Assembly: GCA_963803085.1 (NCBI GenBank) | Contig: CAWDLE010000014.1 | Coordinates: 1-64,000, forward strand | Reading direction: 5' to 3' | DNA from: JACVRW01 sp963803085 | Lineage (GTDB): Bacteria > Actinomycetota > Thermoleophilia > Solirubrobacterales > Thermoleophilaceae | Length of the DNA stretch: 64,000 nt | In this document: piece by piece, positions 52,643-63,207 of the stretch | Layout: each line of letters starts with the position of its first letter | How positions within the stretch are numbered: the stretch's first letter is position 1 | Translations under genes and position numbers: made by a program | The notes under the pieces: generated by a model | Told to the model about the DNA's origin: nothing | Databases searched by the model: none | What the model saw: the letters and a program-made list of their open reading frames with translations, nothing else

Positions 52643-52727
52643 CGTTGCCGGACGGGCGGAAGAAGCCTCCGGGCCGGGACGTTTTGTGGAGCAGATCGCA
52701 GGACGACCCGACCAGGAGTAGATCCGC

Positions 52728-53835
52728 ATGAGCCACAACGGCACCTCGCCGCAGGCGCTGGCCCGAGAGGCCCGTCGCACCAACGGCCTCAGCCCCGACG
52801 CCCCCGAGCCCGGGCGGCTCATTCTCGTAACCGGCGGTGCCGGATACATCGGCTGCGTCCTGACCGAGCGCCTGCTCGAGCGCGGCTACCGCGTGCGGAT
52901 CCTCGACCGGCTGTACTGGGGACACAAGCCTCTGGCGCAACGTCATCGATCGCGTCGAGATCGTCGAGGCCGACGTCCGCGACATGCCCGCCAGCGCGCT
53001 CGACGGCGTCGAAGGCGTGATCCATCTCGCGGGGCTCTCGAACGATCCGACGGCGGAGTACGACCCCGAGGCGAACTGGCAGATGAACGCCATCGCCACC
53101 GAGACGCTGGCGCGCAACTGCATCGATCGCGACGTGGAGCGCCTGGTGTTCGCGTCCTCGTGCTCGCTCTACGACGGCCTGCCGCCGGGAATGCACGACG
53201 AGACGGCGCCAATCGTCCCGCGGGGCGCATACGCGACGTCCAAGCGCTACGGCGAGGAGGCGCTGCTGTCGCTCGTGAGCGAGGGCCTGTGCCCGGCGAT
53301 CCTGCGAAACGGAACCGTCTACGGCCACAGCCCGCGCATGCGCTTCGACCTGGTGGTCAACACGTTCGTCAAGGACGCGCTGCTCAAGGGCCAGCTCTCG
53401 CTGCACGGCGGCGGCTGGATGTGGCGGCCGCTGGTGGATGTCCAGGACGTGTCGGACGCGCTCATCGCGGTCCTCGAGGCACCGTCCGACCTCGTGCGCG
53501 GCGAGATCTTCAACGTGCTCCACTCGAACTACCAGATCCGCGAGCTGGCGATGCTCGTGGCGGGCTCGGTTCAGCTGCTCGGAAAGCCGGTCACGCTGCC
53601 CGAGGCACCCGCGCCGCGACTCACCCGCGACTACGAGTGCTCGAACACGAAGCTCGCGAGCCGGCTCGGCTTCCAGCCCTCGCGCTCGGTCGTCGAGGCG
53701 ATCGACGGCATCCTTGCGTCGCTCGACCTCGAGGACAAGACGATGCTGTCCGACCCGCGCTTCTACAACATCCGCTGGCTCGAGCTGCTCAGCGAGATGA
53801 CGCCGCAGATCGACCAGTACCGCGCCGCCCTGTGA
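52728..53835 (+). CDS. NAD-dependent sugar epimerase/dehydratase (one frame break)
   Basis: Extended SDR of about 368 residues with a 30-residue N-terminal extension. Motifs are LILVTGGAGYIGCVLTERLL, then after a break near 52938 (LYWGH to WRNVIDRVEIVEADVRD), VIHLAGLSNDPTAEYDPEAN, FASSCSLYDG and the active-site YATSKRYGEE; RNGTVYGHSPRMRFDLVVNT is typical. Removing one base repairs it. It closely resembles the SDR at 48461 in motif layout (the NDPxxxxxP and SCSLY segments), so the two are probably paralogues in the same pathway. The stop overlaps the rfbD start (GTGA). Confidence 0.85.
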
Positions 53836-54717
53836 GCGCCGAACGTGTGCTGATCACCGGCGGCGGGGGGCAGCTCGCCTCAGATCTCGAGGCGCAGCTC
53901 CGCGGCGATGCGGAGGTCCGTCGCGCCGTCGCGCGCGGACCTGGACATCACCGACGATGCGGCCGTTCGCGCCGTGCGTCGACAGCGTCCGGCCCACGGT
54001 CGTCTACAACTGCGCGGCCTTCCACAACGTCGAGGTCTGCGAGTCCGAGGAAGATCGCGCGTTCGAGGTCAACGCGCGGGCGGTGAAGCGACTTGCCACG
54101 GCGTGCGCCGACCACGGCGCACGGTTCGTCCACCTCAGCACGAACTACGTGTTCGATGGCACGGCAGACCGGCCGTACGGCGAGGACGAGCTCCCCAGCC
54201 CTCGGAGCATCTACGCGATCTCGAAGCTCGCCGGCGAGCACGCCGCCCTGGCGTACGCGCCGGGCGCGCTCGTGGTCCGCACCGCGGGTCTCTACGGCCT
54301 GCACGGCAGCGTGTCCAAGGGCGGGAACTTCGTGACGCGGATGATCGACCGCGCTCGCGATCAGGGCGCGCTCAAGGTGGTGGCTGACCAGCGGCTGACG
54401 CCCACGTTCACGTCGGATCTGGCAGCCGGGATCCTGGAGGCCGTCGAGGTGGGCGTGACGGGCACGTTGCACGTCACCAACTCGGGCGCCACCAGCTGGC
54501 ACGGCTTCACAGAGGCGATCATGGAGCTGGCCGGCGTGTCGCGTGCCGGTCGAGCCGGTCACGCACGGTGCGCCAGCCCGGCGCCGCGGACCGGCCGCTC
54601 AACGGCGTGCTCGTCTCACCGGCCTCCGAGCGAGCCAGGCTGGCTCCGCTGCGGCCCTGGCGGACGGCCCTCGCTGACTATCTCGAGCACGCCGGCCTGC
54701 TTGCCGCCGCCGCCTGA
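53832..54717 (+). CDS. rfbD: dTDP-4-dehydrorhamnose reductase family protein (about four frame breaks)
   Basis: RmlD-type short-chain reductase for the last step of dTDP-L-rhamnose or a related sugar. It shows RVLITGGGGQLASDLEAQL, ADLDITDDAAV, VVYNCAAFHNVEVCE, HLSTNYVFDGTADRPYGEDE with the catalytic YAISKLAGEHAAL, and RTAGLYGLHG. Breaks lie near 53928, 53976, 54547 and 54565, all consistent with one extra base each. The C-terminus resumes as DRPLNGVLVSPASERARL and ends GLLAAAA. GTG 53832 overlaps the previous stop. Length after repair is about 294 residues. No rmlA or rmlB is in the window. Confidence 0.82.
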
Positions 54718-54747
54718 ACACGAACCTGCCGACCTGTGAGGTGAATC

Positions 54748-55342
54748 GTGCAGCGCCTTGAAACACGGCTCGACGGGCCGATTCTCATCGAGCCGCGCGT
54801 CATAGGAGATGAGCGCGGCTTCTTCTGCGAGACCTATCGACGAGGAGTTTTCGGCGAGCTCGGCATCCCCGAGGAGATGGTGCAGGACAACCACTCTCGC
54901 TCGGGCCGGGGCATCGTCCGCGGCATGCACTTCCAGATCGGAGATGGGGCCGCCAAGCTCGTGCGCTGCGCGCGCGGCGCGATCGTCGACGTCATGGTGG
55001 ACATCCGCCGCGGCTCGCCGACCTTCGGCGAGTGGGAGGCGTTCGAGCTCGACGAGGACAACATGCGCTCGGTGTATTGCCCCGTCGGCTTCGCCCACGG
55101 CTTCTGCGTGGTGTCGCGACGTCGCCGACGTGATGTACAAGCAGAGCAACTACTACGCCGATGCGACCGAGCGAGGGATCGCGTACAACGACCCCGACGT
55201 GGCGATCGAGTGGCCCCTTCCGGTAGAAGAGCTGATCCCCTCGCAGCGCGACGCCAGCGCGCCGCTGCTGCGGGACATCGAGGCAGAACTGCCATTCACC
55301 CACAGCAGCGCGGGTGCCGACGGCGCCCTGCCCCGCACGTAA
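54748..55342 (+). CDS. rfbC: dTDP-4-dehydrorhamnose 3,5-epimerase (one frame break)
   Basis: RmlC-type epimerase. It has GPILIEPRVIGDERGFFCET, NHSRSGRGIVRGMHFQ with the catalytic His, KLVRCARGAIVDVMVDIRRG and CPVGFAHGFCVVS, then after a break near 55113, DVADVMYKQSNYYADATERG and IAYNDPDVAIEWP. Removing one base repairs it; length is about 197 residues. GTG 54748 starts 30 bases after rfbD. Together with RfbD it supports an L-rhamnose-type sugar, with RmlA and RmlB expected elsewhere in the genome. Confidence 0.9.
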
Positions 55343-55436
55343 TCGGCGGCGTCACGAACGCTGCGCGGCGGCGAGCCCTACCCGACGAGTAGAGCTCGCC
55401 GCCACACGATCGGGAACCGCCTGTCTGACGCAGCGG

Positions 55437-56273
55437 TTAGCCGGCGACTGCGGCGTACTCGTTGACCAGCGGGTTCTTGACGGTGAACGCGAGGCCGCTG
55501 CCCCACAGGCCGTCCTGGGGCGAGAGGCCAAGGCCCGTTCCGCCGCCGATTAGGCCGGGGGCGTCCACTCCCAGCTCGGCGCGCCACCAGTCCTGGTCGT
55601 AGAAGAAGTCCACCATCTCGAGGTGCTCTGCCTCGTGGATGAAGATGCTGCCGCCGTCGGCCAGGTGGGGCCAGATGGCGCGCACGCAGTCCTCGAGCGA
55701 GCTGCGCAGGTCGACGTCGATGAACGCCAGCACGCAGCCGGTGTCGAAGTCGGCCATGCTCTCCGAGAAGAAGCCTCGGTGGAACGAGCAGACGTCGATC
55801 TTCCCGTGCCGGGCGACGTTGCCGCGGACCTCCTCGAGCGCGCCGGCGTACATGCCCGCCTCGTAGGTGTGGATCAGCGGACGGCCGAGAAGGGTGTGGG
55901 ACACGTCGTTCTCGGTGGGGTCGGGGAGCCCCTCGAACGAGTCGTAGACGTGGAGCTCGCGACCCGCAAGGTCGCACCCGAGCGAGAGGTTCACGGTGCT
56001 GCCGCCCTTGAAACAGCCGCACTCGACCACGACGCCCTCGGTGTCCTCGGACATGCCGAGGAACGCCGAGATCATCGTCAGGTGTTCGTAGTAGTGCGAC
56101 GCTGTCTCGACGCGACGGCGCGTCAGCGTCGTCTTCAGCGCCATCCGCAGGAGCCGAAGCGCCGGAATTGGACGCTCCCGGCGGGCGTTCGCCGCGAACA
56201 GGCGCGACAGGATTACGGGCAGCGTGAGCCAGGTGAGCAGCCTCTGGTACCGCGCGAGCATGCGGTGCGTCAT
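55437..56273 (-). CDS. TylF/macrocin O-methyltransferase-family protein
   Basis: SAM-dependent methyltransferase of the TylF/MycF family, intact at 278 residues. It has a hydrophobic/basic N-terminus, then GVVVECGCFKGGSTVNLSLG (SAM-binding), LHVYDSFEGLPDPTE, FHRGFFSESM, CVLAFIDVDLRSSLEDCVRA and GGSIFIHEAEHLEMVDFFYD, where the acidic residues would bind Mg. ATG 56273 overlaps the stop of the upstream glycosyltransferase by 3-4 bases. Likely O-methylates a sugar of the surface polysaccharide. It begins a minus-strand operon end: wzx, glycosyltransferase, methyltransferase. Confidence 0.87.
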   Translation of the reverse strand: MTHRMLARYQRLLTWLTLPVILSRLFAANARRERPIPALRLLRMALKTTLTRRRVETASHYYEHLTMISAFLGMSEDTEGVVVECGCFKGGSTVNLSLGCDLAGRELHVYDSFEGLPDPTENDVSHTLLGRPLIHTYEAGMYAGALEEVRGNVARHGKIDVCSFHRGFFSESMADFDTGCVLAFIDVDLRSSLEDCVRAIWPHLADGGSIFIHEAEHLEMVDFFYDQDWWRAELGVDAPGLIGGGTGLGLSPQDGLWGSGLAFTVKNPLVNEYAAVAG

Positions 56274-57190
56274 GTGCGTACAACGGACGGGGGCGGCGCC
56301 ATCTTCCGATGCAAGGCGTCCGCCAGGCGCACCCGGTTGGTGCGCTTGACCTCGCGCACCCAGAAGCGCCGCAGCGCCCTCCTGCAGCGACGCAGCTGCG
56401 CGTCCGTCAGGTCCGCTGACAGCGCGAGCTCGTAGAGGTCGCGGTACATGCGGGTGGCGGAGGTCTCCAGCTGGTCGCTGCGCATGGGGTCGAGACGACG
56501 CCTGAACGCGGCGCGGTCGACGCCGACCGGGTACGTGCAGGTGCGATGCGCGAGCAGCTCGGGCATGTGAACGATCGGACCCATCAGCGCGAGCTCGGCG
56601 CCGAGCAGCCAGTCGGTCCGCTCGGACGGACGGATCCGGCCGGACAGCATCAGCTGGTCGCGGCGATAGAGCCCGTAGATGGCGTCGTACTTGGCGTCGC
56701 CGGCGTGGAAGAACCACACCATGCGCTCGAAGCGACGTGCCGCGTCTGGAGAGGTCGGGAACTCGCCCGGGTACTGCTCGGAGCGCGGCGCCTCGCCCGG
56801 TGTGTGAATCGTGAAGCCGGAGGTCACTCCGACCGCGTCCGGGTGACGCTCGAGCGCTCGCACGCCCTGCGTGAGAGCGTGGGGCTCGAGCCAATCGTCG
56901 GCGCTGATCCAGCGGAACAGGGTGCCGCGCGACAGCTCGAGCACGCGGTTCATGTTCTCGTGCGATCCGATGTTGACCGGATTCACGGCCACGGTCACGC
57001 GCCGGTCCTCGCGCGCGTACTCCTTGAGCGTTCCGACCGTGTCGTCGTCCGAGGCGTTGTCGCAGATCACGAGCTCGATGTCCTCGAAGTCCTGGGAGAG
57101 CACCGATTCGATGCAGCGCCTGACGCCCTGAGGGTCGTTGCGCACGGCAAGGCCGACCGAGAGGGAGGGGAGAGCGTTGCCGGCGCTCAT
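56270..57190 (-). CDS. family 2 glycosyltransferase
   Basis: Intact GT2 glycosyltransferase of 306 residues. It has LSVGLAVRNDPQGVRRCIES, LVICDNASDDDTVG, the nucleotide-sugar region NIGSHENMNRVLELSRG and the metal-binding LFRWISADDWLEP (DD in place of DxD), with YDAIYGLYRRD and SERTDWLLGAELAL further on. ATG 57190 overlaps the stop of the flippase gene and the stop overlaps the methyltransferase start, so three genes are coupled. It probably adds a sugar on the inner face of the membrane. The frame is also open upstream into the flippase, but only because of a frame break there. Confidence 0.88.
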   Translation of the reverse strand: MSAGNALPSLSVGLAVRNDPQGVRRCIESVLSQDFEDIELVICDNASDDDTVGTLKEYAREDRRVTVAVNPVNIGSHENMNRVLELSRGTLFRWISADDWLEPHALTQGVRALERHPDAVGVTSGFTIHTPGEAPRSEQYPGEFPTSPDAARRFERMVWFFHAGDAKYDAIYGLYRRDQLMLSGRIRPSERTDWLLGAELALMGPIVHMPELLAHRTCTYPVGVDRAAFRRRLDPMRSDQLETSATRMYRDLYELALSADLTDAQLRRCRRALRRFWVREVKRTNRVRLADALHRKMAPPPSVVRT

Positions 57191-58717
57191 CCGCGCTCCG
57201 GTTGCAGGACGGCCCGCCGCCGCCGGCTGGCCGCGATCAGCTTCGTGATGCGGCTCCTGATGATCCCCCCGACCCGCCGGCTGACGTGCGGAGCAAGCCA
57301 CCAGAGCGCGGGTGCGTATACCGCCACTCCAAGCGCAATCGTCAGCGCGGCGCGCCCCGCCTTGACCAACGCCGGCCGCCTCGAGTGCGGCGCGTCCCAC
57401 CAGGCACGCGAGTCCCATGACGAGCGATGCGGCGGCGACGCCGTACAGGCGTCCGGCAAGGGTTCGCGGCGACACCCGCATCTGCGCGAGGACCATGATG
57501 AACATCGGGATCTCGACCGCGATCAGCTGGGAGATGACGAAGCACGCGGCGACCCCTTCGATCCCCCAGTGGACGCCGACCACGACAGCGATCGGCGTCA
57601 GGCAGAGGGAGGCGAGCTGGGTCCAGAACGTGACCTCAGGGCGGCCGACGGCATCCATGTACACGGAGCCCCAGGACTGGAGGCCCCGGATGAGCACGGA
57701 GATGCTGAGGATCTGCACGACGCCAACCGAGACCTCCCAGTGCGACCCGAACACGGCCGGGATCAGGTCGGGGCTCACGACGATCAGGCCGAGCATCACC
57801 GGCAGGAGCACCGCGGCCAGGTAGCCGATGCTGTCGAGCCAAAGGGCCGCCATTCGCTCCGGTTCGTCGCGGAGGCGGGAGAAGGCCGAGAAGAGCACCT
57901 CCGCGATCGGGATCGCGATCAGGCTCAGCGGCAGGATCACCATGCTCATCCCGAATGACCAGGCTCCGAGTTCGGGAACGCTCGCGAGCCTTCCGATCAG
58001 CACTGTCAGGACGAGAAGCTCGATCAATCTCGCCCAGCGGCCGCCCGCGATCCGGATCGCGAACGAACCCAGCTCACGGAACACCGGGCGCGAGAACTCC
58101 AACGTCGGGCGCCAGCCCGCGCGGAACCAGAGCGCGGCCACGAGCGTGCTCATGAGCGCGAGCTGTTGCAGGGCCAGGGCCCACGGCCCGGCGCCGGCTG
58201 CCGCAGCGGTGATCGCAACGGCGCCACCGGTGATGAGCGCGAGCCAGTTGCGGAGCTCGAGGCTGCGGAACTTCATTTCGCGCATGTACACGGCCTGGCT
58301 CGCCGATCCCACGGAATAGATCGCAAAGGTGAGCCCGCCGGCGACCACCATCCCAGCGACCTTCGGGTCGCCCATGAAGTGTGCAACGGGCTCCGCCGCA
58401 GCCGCCGCAACCACAAAGAGCCCTATCCCGAACATGACGGACGCCCAGAACGCCGTCGAACGGATCTTTTGCGACGCCGTCTCGGCCTGCACGAGCGCGG
58501 CGCCGATGCCCATGTCGGCCACGGTCGGGGCGAACGCCGCGAGCACGATGGCGATCGCCGCCGCACCGTAGTCCGCGGGAGTCAGGAGGCGCGCAAGCAC
58601 CGCAACCGTGAGCAGGCGGCTGAGCTGGATGGCGATCTGGCCGCCCAACTTCCACTTGATGCCTGTGCCCACGAGGCGCTCCATGCGCGGAGCAGCTTCG
58701 GCCTCGGGTCGGTCCAT
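57187..58717 (-). CDS. Wzx-type lipopolysaccharide/polysaccharide flippase (one frame break)
   Basis: Integral membrane flippase of the MATE/MOP superfamily, expected to move undecaprenyl-linked repeat units outward. About 12-14 hydrophobic helices follow the typical start GIKWKLGGQIAIQLSRLLTV, with LLTPADYGAAAIAIVLAAF and SSVGSASQ-like segments; the charged loop SAFSRLRDEPERMA is characteristic. A break near 57385 moves from LVGRAALEAA to LVKAGRAALTIALGV and ends ASRRRRAVLQPERG; removing one base repairs it. ATG 58717 is the start. About 509 residues. The only break among the five minus-strand genes of the cluster. Confidence 0.87.
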
Positions 58718-58813
58718 ACGACTGTCCAACGGATGCGCGGCCGCTGGGCTTACGAATGGGGTCGCCAGGGCAGAAGTTTCCCCGTCGGCGAGCCGTTCGT
58801 TTGGCGTCGCCCA

Positions 58814-60167
58814 GTGACCGTCGCAGCAGCCTCCCAACCCCGAGCAATCGCGTTCGACCGGGCATCCCGTTCGGATGCCGTCGTGCTGCTCCAACTGTTC
58901 GCGGTGGCGGTGATGGTGATCCCATCGGACACCGTGATTCCCGCGATCGGGGCGGCCGGCTATCCGGCCTCGCTGATCGGGGTGATCGTGTTCGGCGTCT
59001 ACTTCGCCAGCGTCCTGCTCGGCTTCCACGATCCGGCCCCACACCCGATCCGCGGGTTGCTGTGCGTGATCTGGCTCGCCCTGCTGGCCTCCTACATCCT
59101 GATGGACCGAGGGCGGCTGACCGGGATCGAAATCGCGAGCGCCGATCGCATGCTGATCCGGTTTGCGGTGATCACCGGGATCGCGCTGGTGGCTGCCGAG
59201 TGCCTGCGCTCGGTGGTCGACGTCATGCGCGTGGTGCGGGTTCTCTGCTGGGGCGGCGCGGTTCTGCGGGTTTGTTGCAGTTCTGCAGTACTGGATGAGC
59301 CTCGACCTCGCCCAGTACCTGCGCGAGCTGCCCGGGTTCGTTCCGAATCACGACAATCCCGCCATCCTGGCCCGCGGGTCCCTGAACCGCGTCGCGGGCA
59401 CGGCCATCCACGCGATCGAGCTCGGCGTCGTGTCCGGGATGATGATTCCGCTCGCCATCCTGTCTCGGGCTGTACGACCGCGACAAGACGGCATTCAAGC
59501 GGTGGGCTCCCCTCACGCTGATCCTCCTCGGCGTCGCCACCTCGGTGTCGCGCTCGGCGATCCTCTCGGTTGTCGTGGCGTTCGCGACGCTCGTGGTGCT
59601 GCTGCCGCCGCGGCAGCGCGTGGCGGCTCTGGCCGCGCTACCGATAGCGCTCGGCGCAATCTTCATGGTCCGCGCACGGGTTGATCGGCACCCTCGCATC
59701 GTTCTTCTCCGGAGCCTCCAGCGACCCGTCGATCCAGTATCGGACCCACGACTATCCGCTGGCGGAGCAGCTCTGGCAGAGCGCGCCATGGTTCGGCCAG
59801 GGTCCCGGCACCTGGATTCCCGCTGATTCGCTGAACATCTTCGACAACCAGTACCTGACGCTCGGTGGTCGAGCTTGGGCTCGTCGGAGTGCTCGCGCTC
59901 CTGGTCTTCCTGCTCGTTCCGCCGATCGTCGCGATCGTCGCCTGGCGGTCCAGCACGAATCCCGAGTTGCGCCTCGTGTGCGCCGCGTTGGCCGCTGCCG
60001 CAATGCCCGCGGCCATGACCTCCGTGACCTTCGATTCCATGTCGTTCCCGATGTTCGTCAACCTCTACGCGCTGGTGATCGGCCTCATCGGGGCCTGCTG
60101 GCGTCTGGCCGCAGCGGAAGAAACACGCCGGGCTGCACCGTTATGGCCAAGGAGGGCCACTTCATGA
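58814..60167 (+). CDS. O-antigen polymerase/ligase-like membrane protein (four frame breaks)
   Basis: Polytopic membrane protein with the layout of Wzy or WaaL (O-antigen ligase-like). About ten hydrophobic helices include VLLQLFAVAVMVIPSDTVIP, LIGVIVFGVYFASVLLGF and SVSRSAILSVVVAFATLVVL, plus a large outer loop with the typical ending WFGQGPGTWIPAD, NQYLT and ELGLVGVLALLVFL. Breaks lie near 59268, 59472, 59676 and 59868, and each is cured by removing one base; the final frame agrees with four +1 shifts. GTG 58814 is chosen; it is divergent from the flippase. The stop overlaps the next start (ATGA). Polymerase is favoured over ligase by context. Confidence 0.8.
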
Positions 60168-60978
60168 ATCTGCTGCTGATCCTGCAGAAAGATGTGGCGC
60201 TACAAGTTCGCCACGCTCCCAATCCTCGCCTTCGTGCTCGTCGGCGCGTTCTACGTGATCGCGATCAAGACGCCGGTCTACGAGGCGGGGTCGACCTACA
60301 TCCTGGTCAACCCGCCGGCGCCGCCGACCGAGAGCGACATCGCTCGCGATCCGAGCCTGGGTCGTCTCGGGCTCGGACAATCCCTACACCCGCTACTCCG
60401 ACCAGTCCGTGGTCGTGCAGGTGCTCGCCGGGCGGCTGAGCAGCGAAGAGGCCAGCGGCGGCGCTCGCGAGGCGGGGGGCCGATCCGAACTACACCGTTG
60501 CCCCGAGCGCGGAGTTCGGGTACAGCGCGCCGATCCTGCAGATCAGCGGTACCGGGTCGAGCGCGGCCGCAGCGGTGCGGACCGCCAACCTCGTCGGCGA
60601 GGCGGTCACGACAGGAGCTGGACCGAATGCAGGCGGCCCAGCGCGTGTCGCCCCGGTACAGGATCGTCACCCAGCAGGTCGTCGCTCCGCACGACGCGAA
60701 GCTGAAGGCATCCGGCAAGCTCCGCGCGCTGGTCGCCGTGTTCGCGCTTGGGGCTGGTTCTCCTCTTCATCGTCCTCTCCGTGGCCGACGCCCTCGGCGC
60801 GCTGCGGAAGGAGCGCGGCCGCGCCCCCATCGACGATGGCCTGGGCTTCCCGATCGCGGTGGGAGCCCCGATCGAGCCGCTCGTGCCGGTGGGAGGTAAT
60901 GGCGAGCCTCGGCGGAGGGCCCGGCGCCGACGCGGCGGGTCGCTCCAAGACCCCGACGTTGATGTCGCGGGACGGTGA
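60164..60978 (+). CDS. Wzz/capsular chain-length-like membrane protein (about five frame breaks)
   Basis: Probable chain-length regulator with two membrane helices. ATG 60164 has a strong AAGGAGGG (60149-60156). The first helix reads LPILAFVLVGAFYVIAI, followed by TPVYEAGSTYILVNPPAPPT and a coiled or alpha-beta periplasmic part (SVVVQVLAGRLSSEEA, ILQISGTGSSAAAAVRTANL, then RYRIVTQQVVAPHDAKL), and a second helix GLVLLFIVLSVADAL. Breaks lie near 60186, 60368, 60470, 60612 and 60752, all one extra base, several in G runs. The C-terminal 40 residues may contain another. No kinase domain is attached. The stop overlaps the next GTG. Confidence 0.75.
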
Positions 60979-62166
60979 CGGGCGAAGTCCAACGCAGGGA
61001 CGAGCGGATCCATTGGCTCGATGGCAGTTCGCGGCGCCGCCGCGGTATTCGTCGTCCTTCACCACATCTGGCTGAGCGAGCTGGCCGAGCTACCCGAGCA
61101 CCACCGGACCCTGGTGGCTGGGGTGGCTGCTCTACGGCCACATGGCCGTCGCCATCTTCATCGTAGTCTCAGGGTTCTCGCTCGCTCTGGCTCCGATGCG
61201 CAACGGGGGCACCCTCCCCGGGGGCGTGCGGCGGTTCCTGCGCCGGCGAGCTTGGCGCATCCTCCCCGCGTACTGGGCGGCCCTACATTCTGTCGGTGCT
61301 CGATCATCGGCGCTTCTCCTGCGCCCGGAGCTCGGGCCGGAGGCGATCGCCCGGTCCATCGGAGTACACGGCCTCCTGCTTCAGGACGTGGTGGGAAGCG
61401 AGAGCGCCAACGGCGCGCTCTGGTCTATCGCAATCGAGTGGCAGATCTACTTCGTGTTCCCACTCCTTCTCCTGGTCGGCCGCCGGACCAGCCTGAACAC
61501 CGCTGTCCTGCTCACCGGCGGTCGTGGTGGTCCTGGCACACGAGCTCGCCTCGGCCGGCGGCGTGTTCGACAAGATCAACGGCCTCACGCCGCAGTTCCT
61601 CGCCCTCTTCGCGCTCGGCGCGCTCGCGGTGCGGCTCGGAGGTGGCGACCGCGCGGCCGTCGCTGCGTCGTCCGCTCGCCGTAGCGGCGATCGCGCCCCT
61701 GGGCTGTTCGTCGCGATCGCGGTCGCCCAGGGGTCGGAGTGGATGGTCGCTCACTTCTTCTGGATGGACCTGCTGTTCGGCTTCGGTGTCGCCGCGATGC
61801 TGGCGCTGGTACACGCCGGCGGGTTCGTTGCCGCTGCGACGCGTGCTGGCGTCTCGCGTCGCCCTGTGGCTGGGGCTGTTCTCCTACAGCATCTACCTCA
61901 TCCATGACCCGATCGTGGGCGTCCTCGACAAGTACGCGTTCGGGCCGATGGACCTGTCGCCCCTCGCCACCTTCGGAGCGACGCTGGTGCTTGGCCTGCC
62001 GGTGATTCTGGCGCTCTGCTACGGATTCCATCTGCTCTTCGAGGCGCCGTTCCTGCGGCGTCGCGACTTCGGCGCGCTCCGGACGCTGCCGATCCTGCGC
62101 CTGCTGCCCGCAGGGCCGCAGGCCGGCGCCCGCCCCGTTCGTCGCACCCGCGGGAGCCGCTCGTGA
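60975..62166 (+). CDS. acyltransferase family 3 membrane protein (about nine frame breaks)
   Basis: Multi-helix O-acyltransferase of the OafA/AT3 family, which adds acetyl or similar groups to polysaccharides. It starts IHWLDGVRGAAAVFVVLHHI with the family His, continues GHMAVAIFIVVSGFSLALAP, GALWSIAIEWQIYFVFPLLL, LLFGFGVAAMLALVHAGG and LFSYSIYLIHDPIVGVLD. Breaks are visible near 61018, 61117, 61275, 61292, 61310, 61521, 61655, 61705 and 61830; most need one base removed, and the three around 61275-61310 cancel. GTG 60975 overlaps the previous stop. Length is about 395 residues after repair. The break density is the highest of any gene here. Confidence 0.8.
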
Positions 62167-63193
62167 CTGAGCTCAACGAGGAGGCCACCGACGGTCAGCG
62201 CGCTGCTTGCCCCTGAAGGTCAGCGGGCGCCACTACGGCGAGAACCTGGCGCGCCTCGACCTGCTCTTCAGCTCGCTGCTGGAGTTCGCCCCCGGGCTGC
62301 TCGACGAGCTTCTGATCGTCGTCCGCGCCGACGAGGCCGACCAGATCGGCCGTCACCTCTCGGGCTGGAGCGAGTTGCCGATTCGCTTGGTCCTCGAGGA
62401 TGAGCACTTCCCCGCCTTTCGGCGCTACACCCGGCCGTGGCAGGTGCGGCCGTGGCAGCGCCAGCAGCTGATCAAGCTGAACGCGCCGGCGATGACGGAC
62501 GCCAGCTTCGTGCTCACGCTCGACCCGGATGTGCTGGCGCCGCAAGCCGATCACGCGCGAGCTGCTCGTGCCAGGCGGCCGGGCGCTCATCGAGCCCGAG
62601 CCGCGGTCCGTGCACCCCCGCTGGTGGCGCGATTCGGCCGACCTGCTCGACGTCGCAGCCCGAGCTCGAGCGGCCCGGAATGAACGTGACTCCCGCGCTT
62701 CTGTCCACCGCGATCCTGCGCGAGGTCCAGCGAGAGGCTCGAGGCGGTCGGAGGGCGCCCCTGGATGGACATCCTCCTGACGAGCTACTGCGACTGGACC
62801 GAGTACACGCTCTATCTGCTGGCGGCCGAGCGTGCATCGCTGGTGGCTCGCGATCACATCTGGGCCGACGACCCGGCCGCCCCCGCGCGCCTGCACGCCG
62901 ACCCGGCGCTCAGCATCTGGGGGGAGGCGGGGGCCACGCGCGCGGACGTCGATAGGCTGCTCACCGCCGCCGATCCCGGACTCTTCGCCGTGGTTCAGAG
63001 CAGCAGCGGAGTGTCCGCAGCGGACGTGGCTGCCGCGGCGGAGGCCCACTTCCCGCTGCGCAGCATTCCCTCGGAGGCTCCGGCGGCTCACAACGGCCAC
63101 TCGCACCTTCAGGAGCGGGCCCGGATCGCCTCGCGGCTGGCGGCGCAGGGCCTCTACCGCGCCCGCCGTGGCCTTCGGCGCACCTTGTCCTAA
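62163..63193 (+). CDS. DUF6492-type protein of polysaccharide clusters (five frame breaks)
   Basis: About 341-residue protein with a glycosyltransferase-A-like outline; I take it for the DUF6492 family seen in actinobacterial polysaccharide clusters. It reads LPLKVSGRHYGENLARLDLL, then FRRYTRPWQVRPWQRQQLIK, the DxD-like FVLTLDPDVLAP, KPITRELLVPGGRALIEPEP, RWWRDSADLLDV, MNVTPALLSTAILREVQ and LLTSYCDWTEYTLYLLAAER. Breaks lie near 62192, 62209, 62537, 62652 and 62735, all one extra base, and the summed shift fits the final frame. GTG 62163 overlaps the acyltransferase stop. Sugar transfer is inferred. Confidence 0.75.
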
Positions 63194-63207
63194 ACATCAC
63201 GTTCGAG

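Noticed and set aside
56270..59044. A 924-codon frame that would fuse the Wzx flippase to a glycosyltransferase
   Set aside because: The part between about 57190 and 57380 in this frame is junk; the flippase continues in another frame and stops at 57187-57189, overlapping the glycosyltransferase ATG.
43854..63193. Treating the frame-broken + strand genes as pseudogenes
   Set aside because: Conserved motifs continue across each break, nearly all breaks are one extra base, and gene overlaps and start sites remain intact, which fits sequencing error better than decay.
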